Below, piece after piece: positions 38,036 to 50,370 of a stretch of DNA of 64,000 nucleotides. The notes beneath the pieces were generated by a model. The model ran no database searches. It saw only the letters and a program-made list of their open reading frames with translations, and had not been told where the DNA came from. Made by a program: the position numbers and the translations under genes. The first letter of the stretch is position 1; the number at the start of each line of letters is the position of its first letter. Origin of the DNA: Cercis canadensis. Lineage: Eukaryota; Streptophyta; Magnoliopsida; Fabales; Fabaceae. The stretch spans positions 1,032,300 through 1,096,299 of the forward strand of contig QAOA01003631.1 in assembly GCA_003255065.1 (NCBI GenBank), in the 5' to 3' direction.

Positions 38036-41000
38036 ATGGCATCAGCAGCGACTGGAGCCACAGGATGGTACAGAGGACGGGTGAAAGCTGTTCCGTCAGG
38101 GGACTGCTTGGTCATTGTGGCCATGACCAGTAGTAAGCCTGGTCCTCTACCTGAAAAGACGATCACTTTATCATCTCTAATTGCTCCTAGATTGGTATGT
38201 TTACTTAGTTGATATTTCCTCGTGACTTGCGTGCAGGATGCCTAAAATTGCATTCTGTTTCGATTGTTTGTGGTTCAATCTCTGGGAATACAATGTTTCC
38301 GACATGAACATTTATATATTTTGTGTAAAACTGTGCACTGAATCGGACGTTTTGCTATAAGAATTTTTTTTTCCTTGATTCATCGATGAAGCTTTTTACT
38401 GTGTAGGCACGTAGAGGTGGTGTAGACGAACCATTTGCATGGGAAAGTAGAGAGTTTCTAAGGAAGCTCAGCATAGGGAAGGTGCGCAATATAAAAATTG
38501 CTGTTTCTTATTATTGGCTAGCCTGGTTTATTTTCTTTAGATGAAGCACACTAAGTCTGATCTGATGAATACAGGAGGTGACATTCAGAGTGGACTACAA
38601 TGTGCCATCTATAAATCGTGACTTTGGCACTGTTTTTCTTGGTGACAAAAATGTTGCAATGCTAGTTGTTGCTGGAGGCTGGGCAAAGGTTGAATACAGT
38701 GTGCTTCAATTCAGATGTGGCATGTTTAATCATTCATTCATTGCTGAAATTGTATTATCGCAATCTTGTTCATGCAGATCAGAGAACAGGGGCAACAAAA
38801 GGGAGAAGTGAGTCCTTACCTAGCAGAATTGCTGCGTTTAGAAGAACAAGCTAAACAAGAAGGCCTTGGTCGTTGGAGCAAGGTTTCTTTCTGACTGTCC
38901 TATTTTAATGGGGTCATTTGACAGTTAACTAGCATAAGAGATATTATGCTTGGTTATTAAGTGCTGACGGAGGTTTATTTTAACCCTGGGTGTATTCTCT
39001 TTTTGAAAACTTTGTAATATGTGAACAAGGTGTTTTTCAGCTGTGACTCAATAGAAAAATGTAATGCTTATGCCTGTGTACTTCATAAGTAAGTTAAATG
39101 TGATTCTGACTGATTGTAGACTCCTGGTGCTGCTGAGGCATCCATCAGAAATCTACCACCTTCTGCCATTGGTGATCCTAGTAACTTTGATGCTATGGGT
39201 TTGTTGGCTGCAAACAAGGGCAGGCCCATGGAAGGATTTGTTGAGCAAGTTCGTGATGGCAGTACCCTTCGGGTCTATTTGCTTCCCGAATTTCAATTTG
39301 TCCAAGTTTTCGTTGCTGGAATTCAGGTATGTGTCATACAATGCATTTGCTATTGCTACCATTTTTCCCCTTAATATATATCTGTTTTTTTGAATTTGAA
39401 TTAGGCCCCACTAATGGGAAGGAGGGCTACATCTGAAAGTGTTGTTGAAACAGAGTTGACAGCTGATGAGACTAATGGAGATGTTCCTGGGGAGCCCCGA
39501 GCCCCTCTTACATCTGCACAAAGACTTGCTGTTTCAACATCTGCTGAAACTGCTGCTGATCCTCTTGCACCTGACGCAAAATTTTTCACTGAGATGCGTG
39601 TATTGAATCGAGATGTGAGTAACCTGCATCTAGAAGTTATATTGCATGGTGCATTTCTGCAAATTATCTAAATTCCTTTTGGGTATACAGGTTAGAATTG
39701 TCCTTGAAGGTGTTGACAAGTTCAGCAATTTGATTGGATCAGTGTATTATTCTGATGGCGAAGCAGCAAAGGACTTAGCATTGGAGCTTGTGGAAAATGT
39801 ATGTCTTTGTATATCGATGTTTTAATCAAATCAACTGGAATTATTTTATAAATCATCAATTTCTAACCAAGTCAAGTGTGATAACATTTTTTGACAATTT
39901 CTTCTGCTCCACATTTTAGTTGGAGTCAGATTTCTTACTTGTACTGGCACTTTCTAAGAGTTCCTGAGGTTTCTTTGCCTGTGGTCTAGTTATTTGATTC
40001 ATCCAATAAGATTTGGTTGAGACTATCCTGAAAGTTTTCTCTGTTTGATGTCTCCCGCTGTACAGGGCTTTGCTAAGTATGTTGAATGGAGTGCAAATAT
40101 GATGGAAGAAGATGCGAAGCGGAGGCTCAAGACTGCAGAGCTTCAGTCAAAGAAAAGCAGGTTAAGGATTTGGACTAATTATGTACCACCACCAACAAAT
40201 TCGAAGGCAATTCATGACCAGAATTTTACAGGAAAGGTAATATTTTCTTCAATCATATTTTTATTATAAATAATCAGTCATCTTTGATATATGCTTATAA
40301 TATTTTTTTTTGGTAAATAAGGAATTTATAAAATCAGAACAAGGTTTATAATATTTTAACTTCTTTTTCCAGGTGGTAGAGGTTGTAAGTGGAGATTGCA
40401 TTATTGTTGCTGATGATTCCATCCCATATGGCAGTCCACAAGCGGAGAGGCGAGTCAACCTGTCTAGTATTAGGTGTCCAAAAATGGGCAATCCTCGTCG
40501 AGATGAAAAGCCAGCTCCCTATGCGCGAGAAGCAAAGGAGTTCTTGAGAACACGCCTCATTGGTCGTCAAGTATGAAAACATTTTATGATGTCTTTTCCT
40601 GTTACCACTGGCAAACTCTGTTATAATTGATTACACCTGTTTTCAGGTAAATGTTCAAATGGAGTATTCTAGAAAGGTTGGTCCAGCAGAGGGATCTACA
40701 CTTCCTGGAGACAGATTAATGGACTTCGGATCAGTCTTCCTATTGTCTCCTACGAAGGGTGAGGGTGATGATGCCCCTTCATCTGTTCCACCTGCTGGAA
40801 GTCAGCAAACTGGAGTGAATGTTGCTGAGTTGGTGGTTGCCCGTGGCTTTGGGACTGTTATTAGGCATCGTGACTTCGAGGAGAGATCAAATTATTATGA
40901 TGCTCTTCTCTCTGCCGAATCACGTGCCATTTCTGGAAAGAAAGGAATCCATTCTGCCAGGGATCCTCCTGTCATGCATATAACAGACTTGACCACGGTG

Positions 41001-43245
41001 AGTAATAACACTGCTTAATTTTGTTTTCAACATAAAGCGTACTAAATATAACATACAATTGTAAATTTTTTTTCTTGATCTCTCTTAGGCATCAGCCAAG
41101 AAAGCCAGAGATTTCTTGCCTTTCCTGCACAGAAGTAGAAAAATCCCCGCTGTTGTTGAATATGTCCTCAGTGGCCATCGTTTCAAATTGTTGATTCCAA
41201 AAGAAACTTGCAGCATCGCCTTCTCATTCTCTGGTGTCAGATGCTCTGGTCGTGGTGAGCCTTATTCTGATGATGCCATTGCACTTATGAGGCGAAAGAT
41301 AATGCAGAGAGATGTTGAGGTAAACCAAGTCCTCTGTGAATTAATTTTGCTCCATGTTATTACTTTCTTTATTAAATATATCTGGTAATGTTTGCAGATT
41401 GAGGTGGAAACTGTTGATAGAACTGGGACTTTCCTGGGATCCTTATGGGAGTCAAGGACCAACATGGCAGTTACACTCCTTGAAACTGGCCTAGCAAAAC
41501 TTCAAACCTCCTTTGGCAGTGATAGAATTCCTGATTTTCACCTCCTGGAGCAAGCTGAGCAATCTGCCAAGAAGCAAAAGCTGAAAGTAAGAAGGGAACG
41601 ATGTTTAACATTCCCACTGTTCTTTCCCTCTCAACTCTAAAGTGAATTGTATTGCAGATTTGGGAGAATTATGTTGAAGGGGAGGAAGTATCCAATGGTT
41701 CAACTGTTGAAAACAAACAGCAAGAAGTGCTTAAGGTGCTTAAATTGCTCTTACATCATTGGCCCTTTTGTGTTTAAAATTGGTAAGTGACTTGTCTTGT
41801 TGCTATAAATTGTCAGGTAATGGTTACAGAAGTCATAGGTGGTGGTAAATTCTACGTCCAGACCGTTGGGGATCAAAAGATAGCATCCATTCAGCAACAG
41901 CTTACTTCTTTGAACCTTCAAGAGGCTCCTGTAATTGGTACTTTTAATCCTAAAAAGGGTGACATAGTCCTTTGTCATTTTCTAGCAGACAACTCTTGGT
42001 ATCGGGCTATGGTGAGTTCTGGGCTGATATCTTGGTTTTATCTTTGTACCTTTGCACTACATTCTATGGCTGGAAACATTTCTGGCCACTAAATAGGGGA
42101 TTAGGGGTTGAGTAAAATAGATCTAACTTGATTATCAAGTCACGACAAATATTTTCTTCCATAAAGTATCTTTTTTTCTCCTTTTGTTCTTCTGCTGCTT
42201 TAGATGCGTTTTTTATTTGGTGATTTGTTATTCCTGTTTACTTTTGAGCATTTGGATTGAGCTTCCATTGAGAATGATCTATATCACTAAAGAGTTTTTC
42301 ATCTTACTTAACCAGATTTCATATATCGCTGACATGAACACTTTTTACCACATAATTTTCAGTAATAATGCCCTTTTTGAGATGCCAATACCTTAGGGCC
42401 TTGCTTATATCGTCTTTTTTTTTTTTTTTTTTTTCAATTCNTTTTTTTTTTTTTTCTCAATTCGTTGTGAAATGGCTGTCTGGGTACCACATGCCTTTGG
42501 TTCTATATACTGAGGGTTCATACTTGAATCTTGTAGATTGTCAATGCACCTCGGGGACCAGTTGAATCCCCAGAGGACAAATTTGAAGTGTTCTACATTG
42601 ATTATGGAAATCAAGAAGAAGTAACTTACAGTAAGTTACGACCTGTTGATCCATCTGTATCTTCTGCACCTGGCCTAGCTCAACTATGCAGCCTTGCATA
42701 CATAAAGGTTCCAAACTTGGACGAAGATTTTGGTCAAGAAGCAGCTGAATATTTGAGCGAGCACACTTTAACCAGTGGAAAAGAGTTTAGGGCCAAGGTT
42801 GAGGAGAAAGATACTTCAGGAGGAAAAGTGAAAGGGCAAGGAACTGGGACTATTCTTAATGTAACTCTTGTTGCTGTGGATGCTGACATCAGCATTAACG
42901 CTGCCATGCTGCAGGTTTTTATTGAAATTCACCCTTGTGCTTGAGTTGCTTTTTTGCCTTATGCTCCAATTTTTAATGCCCAATCCATAGAGGATCACGT
43001 ACAAAACACACTTTTCTGAAGTTGCTTCTTTCTTGTGGAATTTACAGGAAGGACTTGCTAGGACAGAAAAAAGAAACAGGTGGGACAGAAAAGAGAGACA
43101 GGTGGCCCTTGAAAACTTGGAGATGTTCCAGGAAGAAGCACGGACTAGTAGGCGGGGAATATGGCAGTATGGAGATATTCAATCAGATGATGAGGACACG
43201 GTTCCTCTACCCAAAAAGGGTGCCGCAGCCGGTGGCCGGAGATGA
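38036..43245 (+). CDS. TSN1: Tudor staphylococcal nuclease (Tudor-SN)
   Basis: RNA-binding protein with staphylococcal-nuclease-like (SN) repeats and a Tudor domain; in plants it works in stress granules, mRNA stability and stress tolerance, associated with the ER and cytoskeleton. Exons: 38036-38194, 38407-38481, 38575-38688, 38778-38882, 39120-39326, 39405-39614, 39691-39798, 40066-40236, 40373-40570, 40647-40997, 41089-41319, 41398-41586, 41658-41735, 41817-42011, 42537-42914, 43048-43245; 2967 nt, 988 aa (Arabidopsis TSN1 about 990). Four SN domains fill roughly 1-700 (first begins GWYRGRVKAVPSGDCL). The Tudor core follows: GDIVLCHFLADNSWYRA then FEVFYIDYGNQEEV near 815-826, with aromatic cage residues W, Y, F and Y present. 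A split fifth SN domain surrounds it and ends at GIWQYGDI. The C-terminus is acidic then basic. An assembly N lies in its intron at 42441. TSN1 versus TSN2 is an Arabidopsis-specific split. Confidence 0.95.
42415..42455. repeat. Poly(T) tracts with one undetermined base
   Basis: T20, CAATTC, N (42441), T14 in a Tudor-SN intron. The N marks uncertain homopolymer sequence; coding exons are unaffected. Confidence 0.9.
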
Positions 43246-45221
43246 ATGTAATTCTATGACGAGAGGTAAATTATATCATAGACATCGTCTGAGAGAATGA
43301 GTGAAGTTATAGGCATGAACATTTTGCTTATTAATTTAGAGGAAGAGAAAAATGCCGTGCGTAAACCTTAGTAAGTTTTGTTTTTATTTTTTTATTATTG
43401 TTTTTATTTTCTTGTTAGGTTGAGGGGACAATTTTTTCTACAATGTCATAATAAGGTGTATGTATGCGGCAAGGTTCATTGTTATCATGGGAACAGCAGA
43501 GACGATGTTTTATCATAGTTAATAATTTCATGCCTGTGTCTTGGTCTTTAAGAAAGAAGCTGTAACTCCTTTTTCGCTTCTGAGGATGGTTTTGGCTGAG
43601 GGAATTTTTTTGTTTTTTTTGAAACTTGCCACAGAAATTGGACACTCGGCAGCAGCTGAAAACGGAAAACCTATTATCAAAAAAATAAATATATAAATTG
43701 CCTGACATACTATCAAATAACTTGGAATGATGAACTTGAACTTCTAATCATAGCATTTTTATTAGTATGCGCATGCTATATTTAATGGGGAGACGTTTGA
43801 ATAATAATTTATTAGAATTTGAGCAGGTTTTTAGATGTTCAAATTTTCATGCTTTGATGTACTAAAAAATTCCGAACAAGGAGATTTTTGCCATGCAAGG
43901 CTGTACAGCTTAGAGCCGGCCGCGCCTTTTGTAACTTATGATTCGGACCCGTGATTGACCTGAGATTGGAAATATTCAGATATCCCAGGCAATTGAAACG
44001 TGCGTGCTAGTCTCTGTTGAGTTAGGGCCCACTGCATGGATTATGGGGCAACTACTAAAACATGTTTCAGATTGAGGTACCCCTTTGATTGTAGCATTTT
44101 TCCTATCGTAAGCTACCTGCAACAGCAGGCGCAAACTACGTCATCAGCTATCTTATGTCAAGTTAGTAATACATTGGTAGCCAATGATATTGTCACACAG
44201 CATTTGAGTCAAAGAGATTCTGTTTTTAACTTCCTCTTTCGGTTTTGAATGCTCTATATCAATGCACTCAGAAAAAGTCTCCATCTCAGCAAGACAACAC
44301 ACTATTTCATCCACTTGATACCTCCTACTTCATATACTTCACAGCCGGTTTTCCTAATTTAGAACCTCCAAAAGTTTTCTCAGTTCATGCATTATATACT
44401 CCTTCCCAAAGAAACATGAAATATACTTACAATTTCAGGCATGTTTTAGAACTATTTTGTTATTAGAGGTACAATTAGAGGAAAAAGCATGCGCTGATTT
44501 AGTAGCTGGCTAACCTTTAATTCCATCTGTTTCTGTGGATATTGATTCAAATACTAACAACGAATACCAAACTTTCTGTGTTCTGGACCTCTGGTTTCAA
44601 GAAACTTGGTGATATTTTGTGATTTTTCGACTCTAAGTGTCATACTTGAAATATTGCTGGCAGGTAAGATGATTTCGTGACCAAGTCTACAGAGAATAAT
44701 TTGATGGGTTATCAGTTATCACATCCACCCGTTTGCAATTGCTTTTACATCCTCACCAGTAAGTGCTCCTCCGTCGTCTCAGTTCCCCACTAAGAGCTTA
44801 TATAGGCCTTCTCTTTTTTTTGGCTGTAAAGCTCATGGCAGTTTTCAAAATGGGCTTTGTTATCCAACCTAAACCAAATTGGTACTCCAGCCATTTTTCT
44901 GACTGATAGTGACTGGTGGCAGAGAATTTAGTTTCAAACGGACAGACCGTCATACTGTGTGTGTTCTTTTTTTCAAATTGTATCTATATATTTACTTGAG
45001 AAATGTTTTTTTTTTTTTCCTTTTTTTTTAAGAAATGAGAATGCTTATTCCATCAGTTAAGGATATTATAAATTTGAAGAATACAAAAAAGAAGTTACAT
45101 GTTCCCAAATTAGTTATAATAAAGAATAATGAAATAGTAAAATATATTATGATTTATCTCATTACATTTAAATTGGTATCACAACTCTTACGGTTCATTG
45201 ACCTGAATATTATATTTTAAT

Positions 45222-45605
45222 AATAAAATTACATATTTATCATATTTTTTAATTTAATTATCTAAATATTATAGTTTTTAAAAAATTAAAAATAATTTTT
45301 TTTTTTTAGACATGTGGAGATCACAAGTGGCTATGTGGCGTGTCCACATGAGACAACCAATAGCCCATTGGCATGTACTTTCTTGTTACTTTTTTTCTTT
45401 AATTTTTTTAAATTCTTATAGGTAGCTGAAGAAATGACATGTCGTGGGGCTACTGGTGTGCCTGACATGGACATGTCACGTGGCCACTGACGCATTTGGT
45501 GGTTCTTACATGTTTGTTATTTTTTTTTTTAATTTTTAGAAAAAAATGTAATATTAAGATAAATAAGTTAGAAAAGTGTAATAAATGTATAAAATTATTT
45601 TTGAA
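45222..45605. mobile_element. MITE with long inverted repeats (about 384 bp)
   Basis: Left arm 45222-45365 and right arm 45455-45605 are diverged inverted copies: AT-rich outer parts (AATAAAATTACATATTTATC against GATAAT-type complement) and inner GTGGCTATGTGGCGTGTCCACATG opposite CATGGACATGTCACGTGGCCAC. No coding frame. Long arms reaching nearly to the centre recall Mutator-type or fold-back MITEs; no target duplication was fixed. Confidence 0.5.
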
Positions 45606-45750
45606 ATGCTATATTTCGGTCAAAGAGGCCAACTCTTCCTCTACAAACAAAAAGTTAGTGCCATTACCTAGTTATTTTCACATTTTGTTAATATTATATT
45701 TTATTTAATATTTAAATATGATATAGATTGTATTATTTTTATGGCTTACT

Positions 45751-46250
45751 TACAATTTTAATTCTCCTATTTTAACAATTTGAACTTTTTGGTTCCCCTT
45801 CTTTAAAAATGAACTATTGAGTTCATCTATATTCATAAAATATATAATTTTGGTCATTTTGTCTTTAAGTCAAAATTCTTAGGTTTATTTCAAGATGTAA
45901 AGTTCTCTGATTCATAATCTCTCCCCACTCAATTTCAGCTCAATCTAATGGTGGGACTCAACCCAAAATACTAAAACCATAAATTTTCATCTAACCGAAA
46001 ATCTAAACTCATTCACTGTTAGATTGAGTTGAAATTTAGTTGAGAGGTTCACAAGACGTAGTTATTCATTCTAAACGGTGGGATTATGAGTCAAAAAATT
46101 TTATACTTTGAAATAAACCTAAGAATTTTGACTTAAAGATAAAATGATCAAAATTGTACATTTTATGAATATAAAGGGACTCAATAGTTCATTTTTAAAG
46201 AAGAGGAATCAAAAAGTTCAAATTGTTAAAATAGAAGGACTAAAATTGTA
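45751..46250. mobile_element. MITE with long inverted repeats (about 500 bp)
   Basis: The left end reads TACAATTTTAATTCTCCTAT and the right end, inverted, TACAATTTTAGTCCTTCTAT. Arms pair over about 200 bp each, including TTTTAACAATTTGAACTTTTTGRTTCC and CATTTTRTCTTTAAGTCAAAATTCTTAGGTTTATTTCA-type blocks that are nearly identical when inverted (written with R for the differing base). The two arms meet around a central AATTTTCATCTAACC-type loop near 46000. No coding frame. Confidence 0.7.
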
Positions 46251-47041
46251 ATTAAATTTATTTTTTTAATATAATTTTTTTAAATTAATTAATGATAATA
46301 TTCTCTTTTTAACTTTTATTAATTATAGTTTTTTTTAAATAATTATCTTTAATTTTATTCTTTTGTAAAAGTTAAACAAGAGAAACAATTATATTGGTAA
46401 CGTATGTTTAACCAAAAACCTTTAATAGTGCTCGGCTTTTTATTTGTTGTGTTAGTAAATACCCCACTTGTATTTTTGGCGTAGGAAGTCCGCAATATAA
46501 CTTCTGACTTATTTATAGGTTAATATTCAGGTTTATTGTTATGGCTCTTCCCCAACGGAATCACTTTCTTTTCCGGCTGATTTGGAAATAACCCTTTTTA
46601 TTCATATTTTTTGGGGTTTAATAACGTGAATAATCTCACAGCTGAAAGCGGCTGCCAGAGGAATAATCTTAAAAGCACTAGTAATGTTGCTTTAAAAATT
46701 TTGTTTGCCAAGCTCGGCCAGGACTGGCCACCATGGCGGTGCATACATCGGTTTGCAACTCACCAAATGCACATCAAGCATCATCATCATCTTCAATAAT
46801 GAAGGTGCATTCCTTTAGTGGGAAAATAAAGAAAAATAATTGTACAACTTCAATTAGCTAAATACCCGCAAGTCTCAAAAAAAAACCAGCACAGCCTGAT
46901 AGAATATCTGATTTACACTGCTTATGCATATGCGAAGGAGAAAAATGAAAACAAAGTGCTATGGAATTCGACCTAAAATCCAACTGAGCTCAAAATTTAT
47001 GTCTGGTGATGATAACGATTGGCCACCCCTTTCAACCTTTC

Positions 47042-50000
47042 TCAAGTCTCTCGCCTGGCTGTCCTCCGACGTGGAGCAGCAGATGTTTCCTCCTTCTCTT
47101 TGTTTTCTTCATTTTCTTCACCGCTTTGGTTATTGGAAGATTCTGTGGGCTCTGTATTTGTTCTCTCCACCCTTCCCTGCACATGCACGTAAATGGCAAG
47201 AGACGAGGATAAACACCATACCCAGAGTAGACAAATGAATAAGTGAGAGATCTAACTTCAGAATCCAAAAAAAATAGAGTTCTCGCTACTTACAGGCTTC
47301 TTCCCACCAAATATGATCCTGATGAAAACTGTGAAGAAGACAACCACGATGGATACAAGAATGCCAATAGTGAGATTTGGTTGCTTCTCTCCCTTTTCAA
47401 TGAGATCCTGAAGAGATGATTAGAGTTTAGAACATATTCCTCTAAGTCATTCTTGCTGGCTAGCAAATGGAAAGATAGCAGTTTCATTACTTACATATAT
47501 CTTGAGCTTGTGAGCACTCAGGAAGGGAATGTCCGCGATCTTGTACAAGAGGTCAAATACCTTCTTCTGCAAGATAAAAATTTAACCTCATGCATAAGGA
47601 GGGGGAGGAGGAAAGCAAATAGGATATGCGAAACCCCAGTAGGATAAAGAGAGAGAAGGTGCAGAGGAAAATAAAGACTAACACATAACTCATTACCTGG
47701 AAGCCTGCAAGACCATCTGAACCGGATTCAGATCCCTCAGTCTTCTGTTTCTCTTTCTCAATAGTAAACTTAGGCTTCCATGTAGTTTCCCGATAGGACT
47801 CTGCAATCTTATCGTCATTGGCAATCAAAATATTGTCAAACAATATACCATCTTGCATTGTCCAAATCTCAATTCCAATAGCAGCAACAGGCTCAAAATC
47901 AGGTTTCTCAAGTTCAAAGTAGTCAGGGTTTGGAATTTCCTGAGGCTTCCATATACCCTTATAATTGGGGTTATCAATAAGGGGGGCGTGCCATTTTCCC
48001 TTATAAGCTGGATTCCTCTTCATTGGCCTCTTCCACTCACCACAACCAGGGGCCGCTTCACACTTTGGGTTATCAATCTTTGGGGCTTCCCATTCACCAT
48101 CCTCCTCATCATCCCAATCTTCTGGTTTAGTTGCTTCTGGGTCATCTATCTCCTCAGGCTCATTATCTAACCATCCTTCAGGTTTCTCGGCTTCCTCATC
48201 TTCAATTTCCATGGGTGCATCCTCATCCCAGTCATCTGGCTTTACTGCATTTGGGTCTGGAATTTTTGCTCTCTCATCCCAGTCCTCAGGTTTCTTATCA
48301 TCAGGATCTGGGATTGTCTGGGGAGGGATAAGTGCAGGCTCGAAATCTTCAGAAGACAAGAAGTTTGCCTTTTTCTTCTCCTCCCCATCAATCAAAATTT
48401 GCAATTCATTGTCAGGCTTCAAAATAGCAGTGTACACATGAGATAGTTTGTCAGATGGGACAGATGGGGGATACTTCAGATGGTGTTCCACATACTCCCC
48501 ACTCTTTGGATTCTTATGCTTGAAAATGAAGTGCACCTTGTTTGTGGCCCCACATTTATCCGGACCAAACATGATAGAGTATGGAGATTCATTGTCAAAT
48601 TCCTTGGCTTTCCATCCAGCTTCCTGGGGTCGAAGATACTTCAGATACGCACCACCACATTCAAGCCCATTCTGCAGGCGAGTGTCAAACTGCAGGACAA
48701 CTGTTCCATCCTTAAGACTCACAGGCTCATCAAGCGGCTTTACTATGGCGTACTTCCTTGCTTTCTCACTAACAAGAAGTCCATAATCATCATGCCCCTC
48801 ACTCTGATCATGCTTCCAGACACCTAAAGGCCAAATTAGAAATTAAAAATAGTGGATAAAATCCAGAGAGAAAGCAAGCCTAGGAGGTAACCTGACATCT
48901 TAATTAACCAGGGGAAGAAACACATTACAGAAATTCAATTTGAGGATAATGTAGTGAAATACAAGGAAAAAGATTAAGTGGTGTCCACAAAAACATTCAC
49001 ACTTCATCAGTGCTGCACAAATTTCATGAATGATCTGTTTTGGTTGAACTTCCACAATACTGTGCGCAATGGCTCTTTATTTTGATTATCATAATAAACT
49101 AAAACCAACTTCCTCTTGACTGCCCCAAAAGATGATCATTTTTCACGATGCTAACCTACTACTAGAACAGGAGAGAATACTTAGTGAACTTGCACGGAGG
49201 CTCATAAAATGAGCGCAGGCCTTGTATTTGTATGTATAATAATTGAGTTATCTGTCTAACCACAGCAATATCGTTCTTCTCTGATAGATTCGCAACTTGG
49301 CTAATGTAGTTTTTTTATTATGTTTAATACTTGCTCTTATCAAGTTTGCTTTTGCTTATGCAAAAAATCACACATAATAAGTTAAAATTACAGATATAGA
49401 AGGCAAACCTTTCAATTTCGCATTCATCATGTATCCCACTGATTATTTTAATCTTTTTGGAAGTGTTTCTAAACAAACCCTGGATCCAATTGAAAAGAGA
49501 TATATATAAAAAAAACGTTGTTTCAGCTGAAAAATTCTTTAATATCCTAGATTTGGAGTGGTATGTGAGTAAGTTTTGCGATATGACTCTACTAGTTGAA
49601 TGAATTGTGGAATTGTAAAAGCTTATTAAAAGGATACATTGAATTCATTTTGCTTCAACGGATGAATAAGCCATGACAAAGAAACATGGTAGAAGTAAAT
49701 TACACACAACGAATTACTTTTATAACATGACTTTAACAAACTGTTGTTAACGACAAGACAAATCACCATCATACAATATCCAGAAGAATAATTACTGATC
49801 TGCTCAGACAATAAGACAGCAAATATTTACCTGTGTACTCATCCTTCCCCGATACAATCCAACGGCCTTCAAAAGCCTCATCAAATGACTCGTAGAAGAT
49901 CTAAACAACATCATGGAAAACAATTCGTAAAATAGAATGTCAGAAAATTAGAGATCCAATAACGATTCGAAAAGGATAAATAAGAAGGAGGAAAAGATCA

Positions 50001-50123
50001 AGAAGCAGCCCAAATTACCGCATCATCGTTATCATCAGAAGCGCGCAGCAGCTGAAACGAAGAGCAGGCAACCAACAATAACACCAGGGAAAATCCCAGG
50101 GGGATTCGTTTCCGTTCTCCCAT
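47042..50123 (-). CDS. CNX1: Calnexin (ER lectin chaperone)
   Basis: Ca2+-binding ER membrane chaperone that holds monoglucosylated glycoproteins during folding. Exons: 50123-50019, 49900-49831, 48823-47697, 47566-47495, 47407-47294, 47176-47042; 1623 nt, 540 aa (Arabidopsis CNX1 about 530). Signal peptide: about residues 1-30 with core [13 protein letters not shown], cleaved before SDDND. The globular lectin part carries GGAYLKYL and [11 protein letters not shown]. The P-domain has four type-1 repeats ([28 protein letters not shown], a [14 protein letters not shown] repeat, [14 protein letters not shown]) and four type-2 repeats (for example [17 protein letters not shown]). One membrane segment lies near 470-490 ([20 protein letters not shown]), followed by a cytosolic tail, acidic then basic, ending RRRTARRET; basic tail residues suit ER retention. 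Lies beside Tudor-SN, as in both Arabidopsis duplicates. CNX1 versus CNX2 naming is arbitrary outside Brassicaceae. Confidence 0.96.
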
Positions 50124-50273
50124 CGCTCTCTGTTCCTGTGTCTCCCTCACTCGCAGACTCACAATGAAACCCTAATCCAGAAATAATAGTAAGAGGAGAG
50201 GAGATGGTTTCTGATATACTAAGATCTAAAAAATCTCACTCTTCAAAGATGAAAGCTTTTCCGGTTTGTTCTA

Positions 50274-50280
50274 CTTTATA
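50274..50280 (-). promoter_or_regulatory. TATA box of calnexin gene
   Basis: TATAAAG read on the minus strand, about 150 bases upstream of the calnexin ATG. Farther upstream are two CCAAT boxes on the plus strand (50314-50318, 50344-50348) bracketing TACGTGACG (50331-50339). Confidence 0.55.
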
Positions 50281-50313
50281 GATCTCCGTAAAACTATGTT
50301 CGAGCTGTTTCAG

Positions 50314-50370
50314 CCAATGATTTTAAGTGCTACGTGACGATAGCCAATGAAAACTTGCCACTTCATCACG
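50314..50370. promoter_or_regulatory. CCAAT / ACGT cluster, possible ER-stress response module
   Basis: Two CCAATGA sites 30 bases apart with an ACGTGACG bZIP-type core between, then a CATCACG. ER-stress elements of plants combine CCAAT with a CACG or ACGT core at set spacing; the exact ERSE spacing (CCAAT, nine bases, CCACG) is not met here, so this is a suggestion based on composition and on the identity of the gene. Confidence 0.35.

Larger units (their letters stand above)
43246..47041. other. Tail-to-tail intergenic gap with MITEs
   Basis: Holds the 3' regions of Tudor-SN (plus) and calnexin (minus), two inverted-repeat elements at about 45.22-45.61 and 45.75-46.25 kb listed separately, and AT-rich DNA. 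The 43700-45000 stretch has only short frames (for example 44036-44248 and 44245-44466 on +) with no recognisable product. Confidence 0.6.

Noticed and set aside
47853-48827. Several overlapping plus-strand frames of 66-115 codons
   Set aside because: All are mirror frames of the repetitive calnexin P-domain exon.
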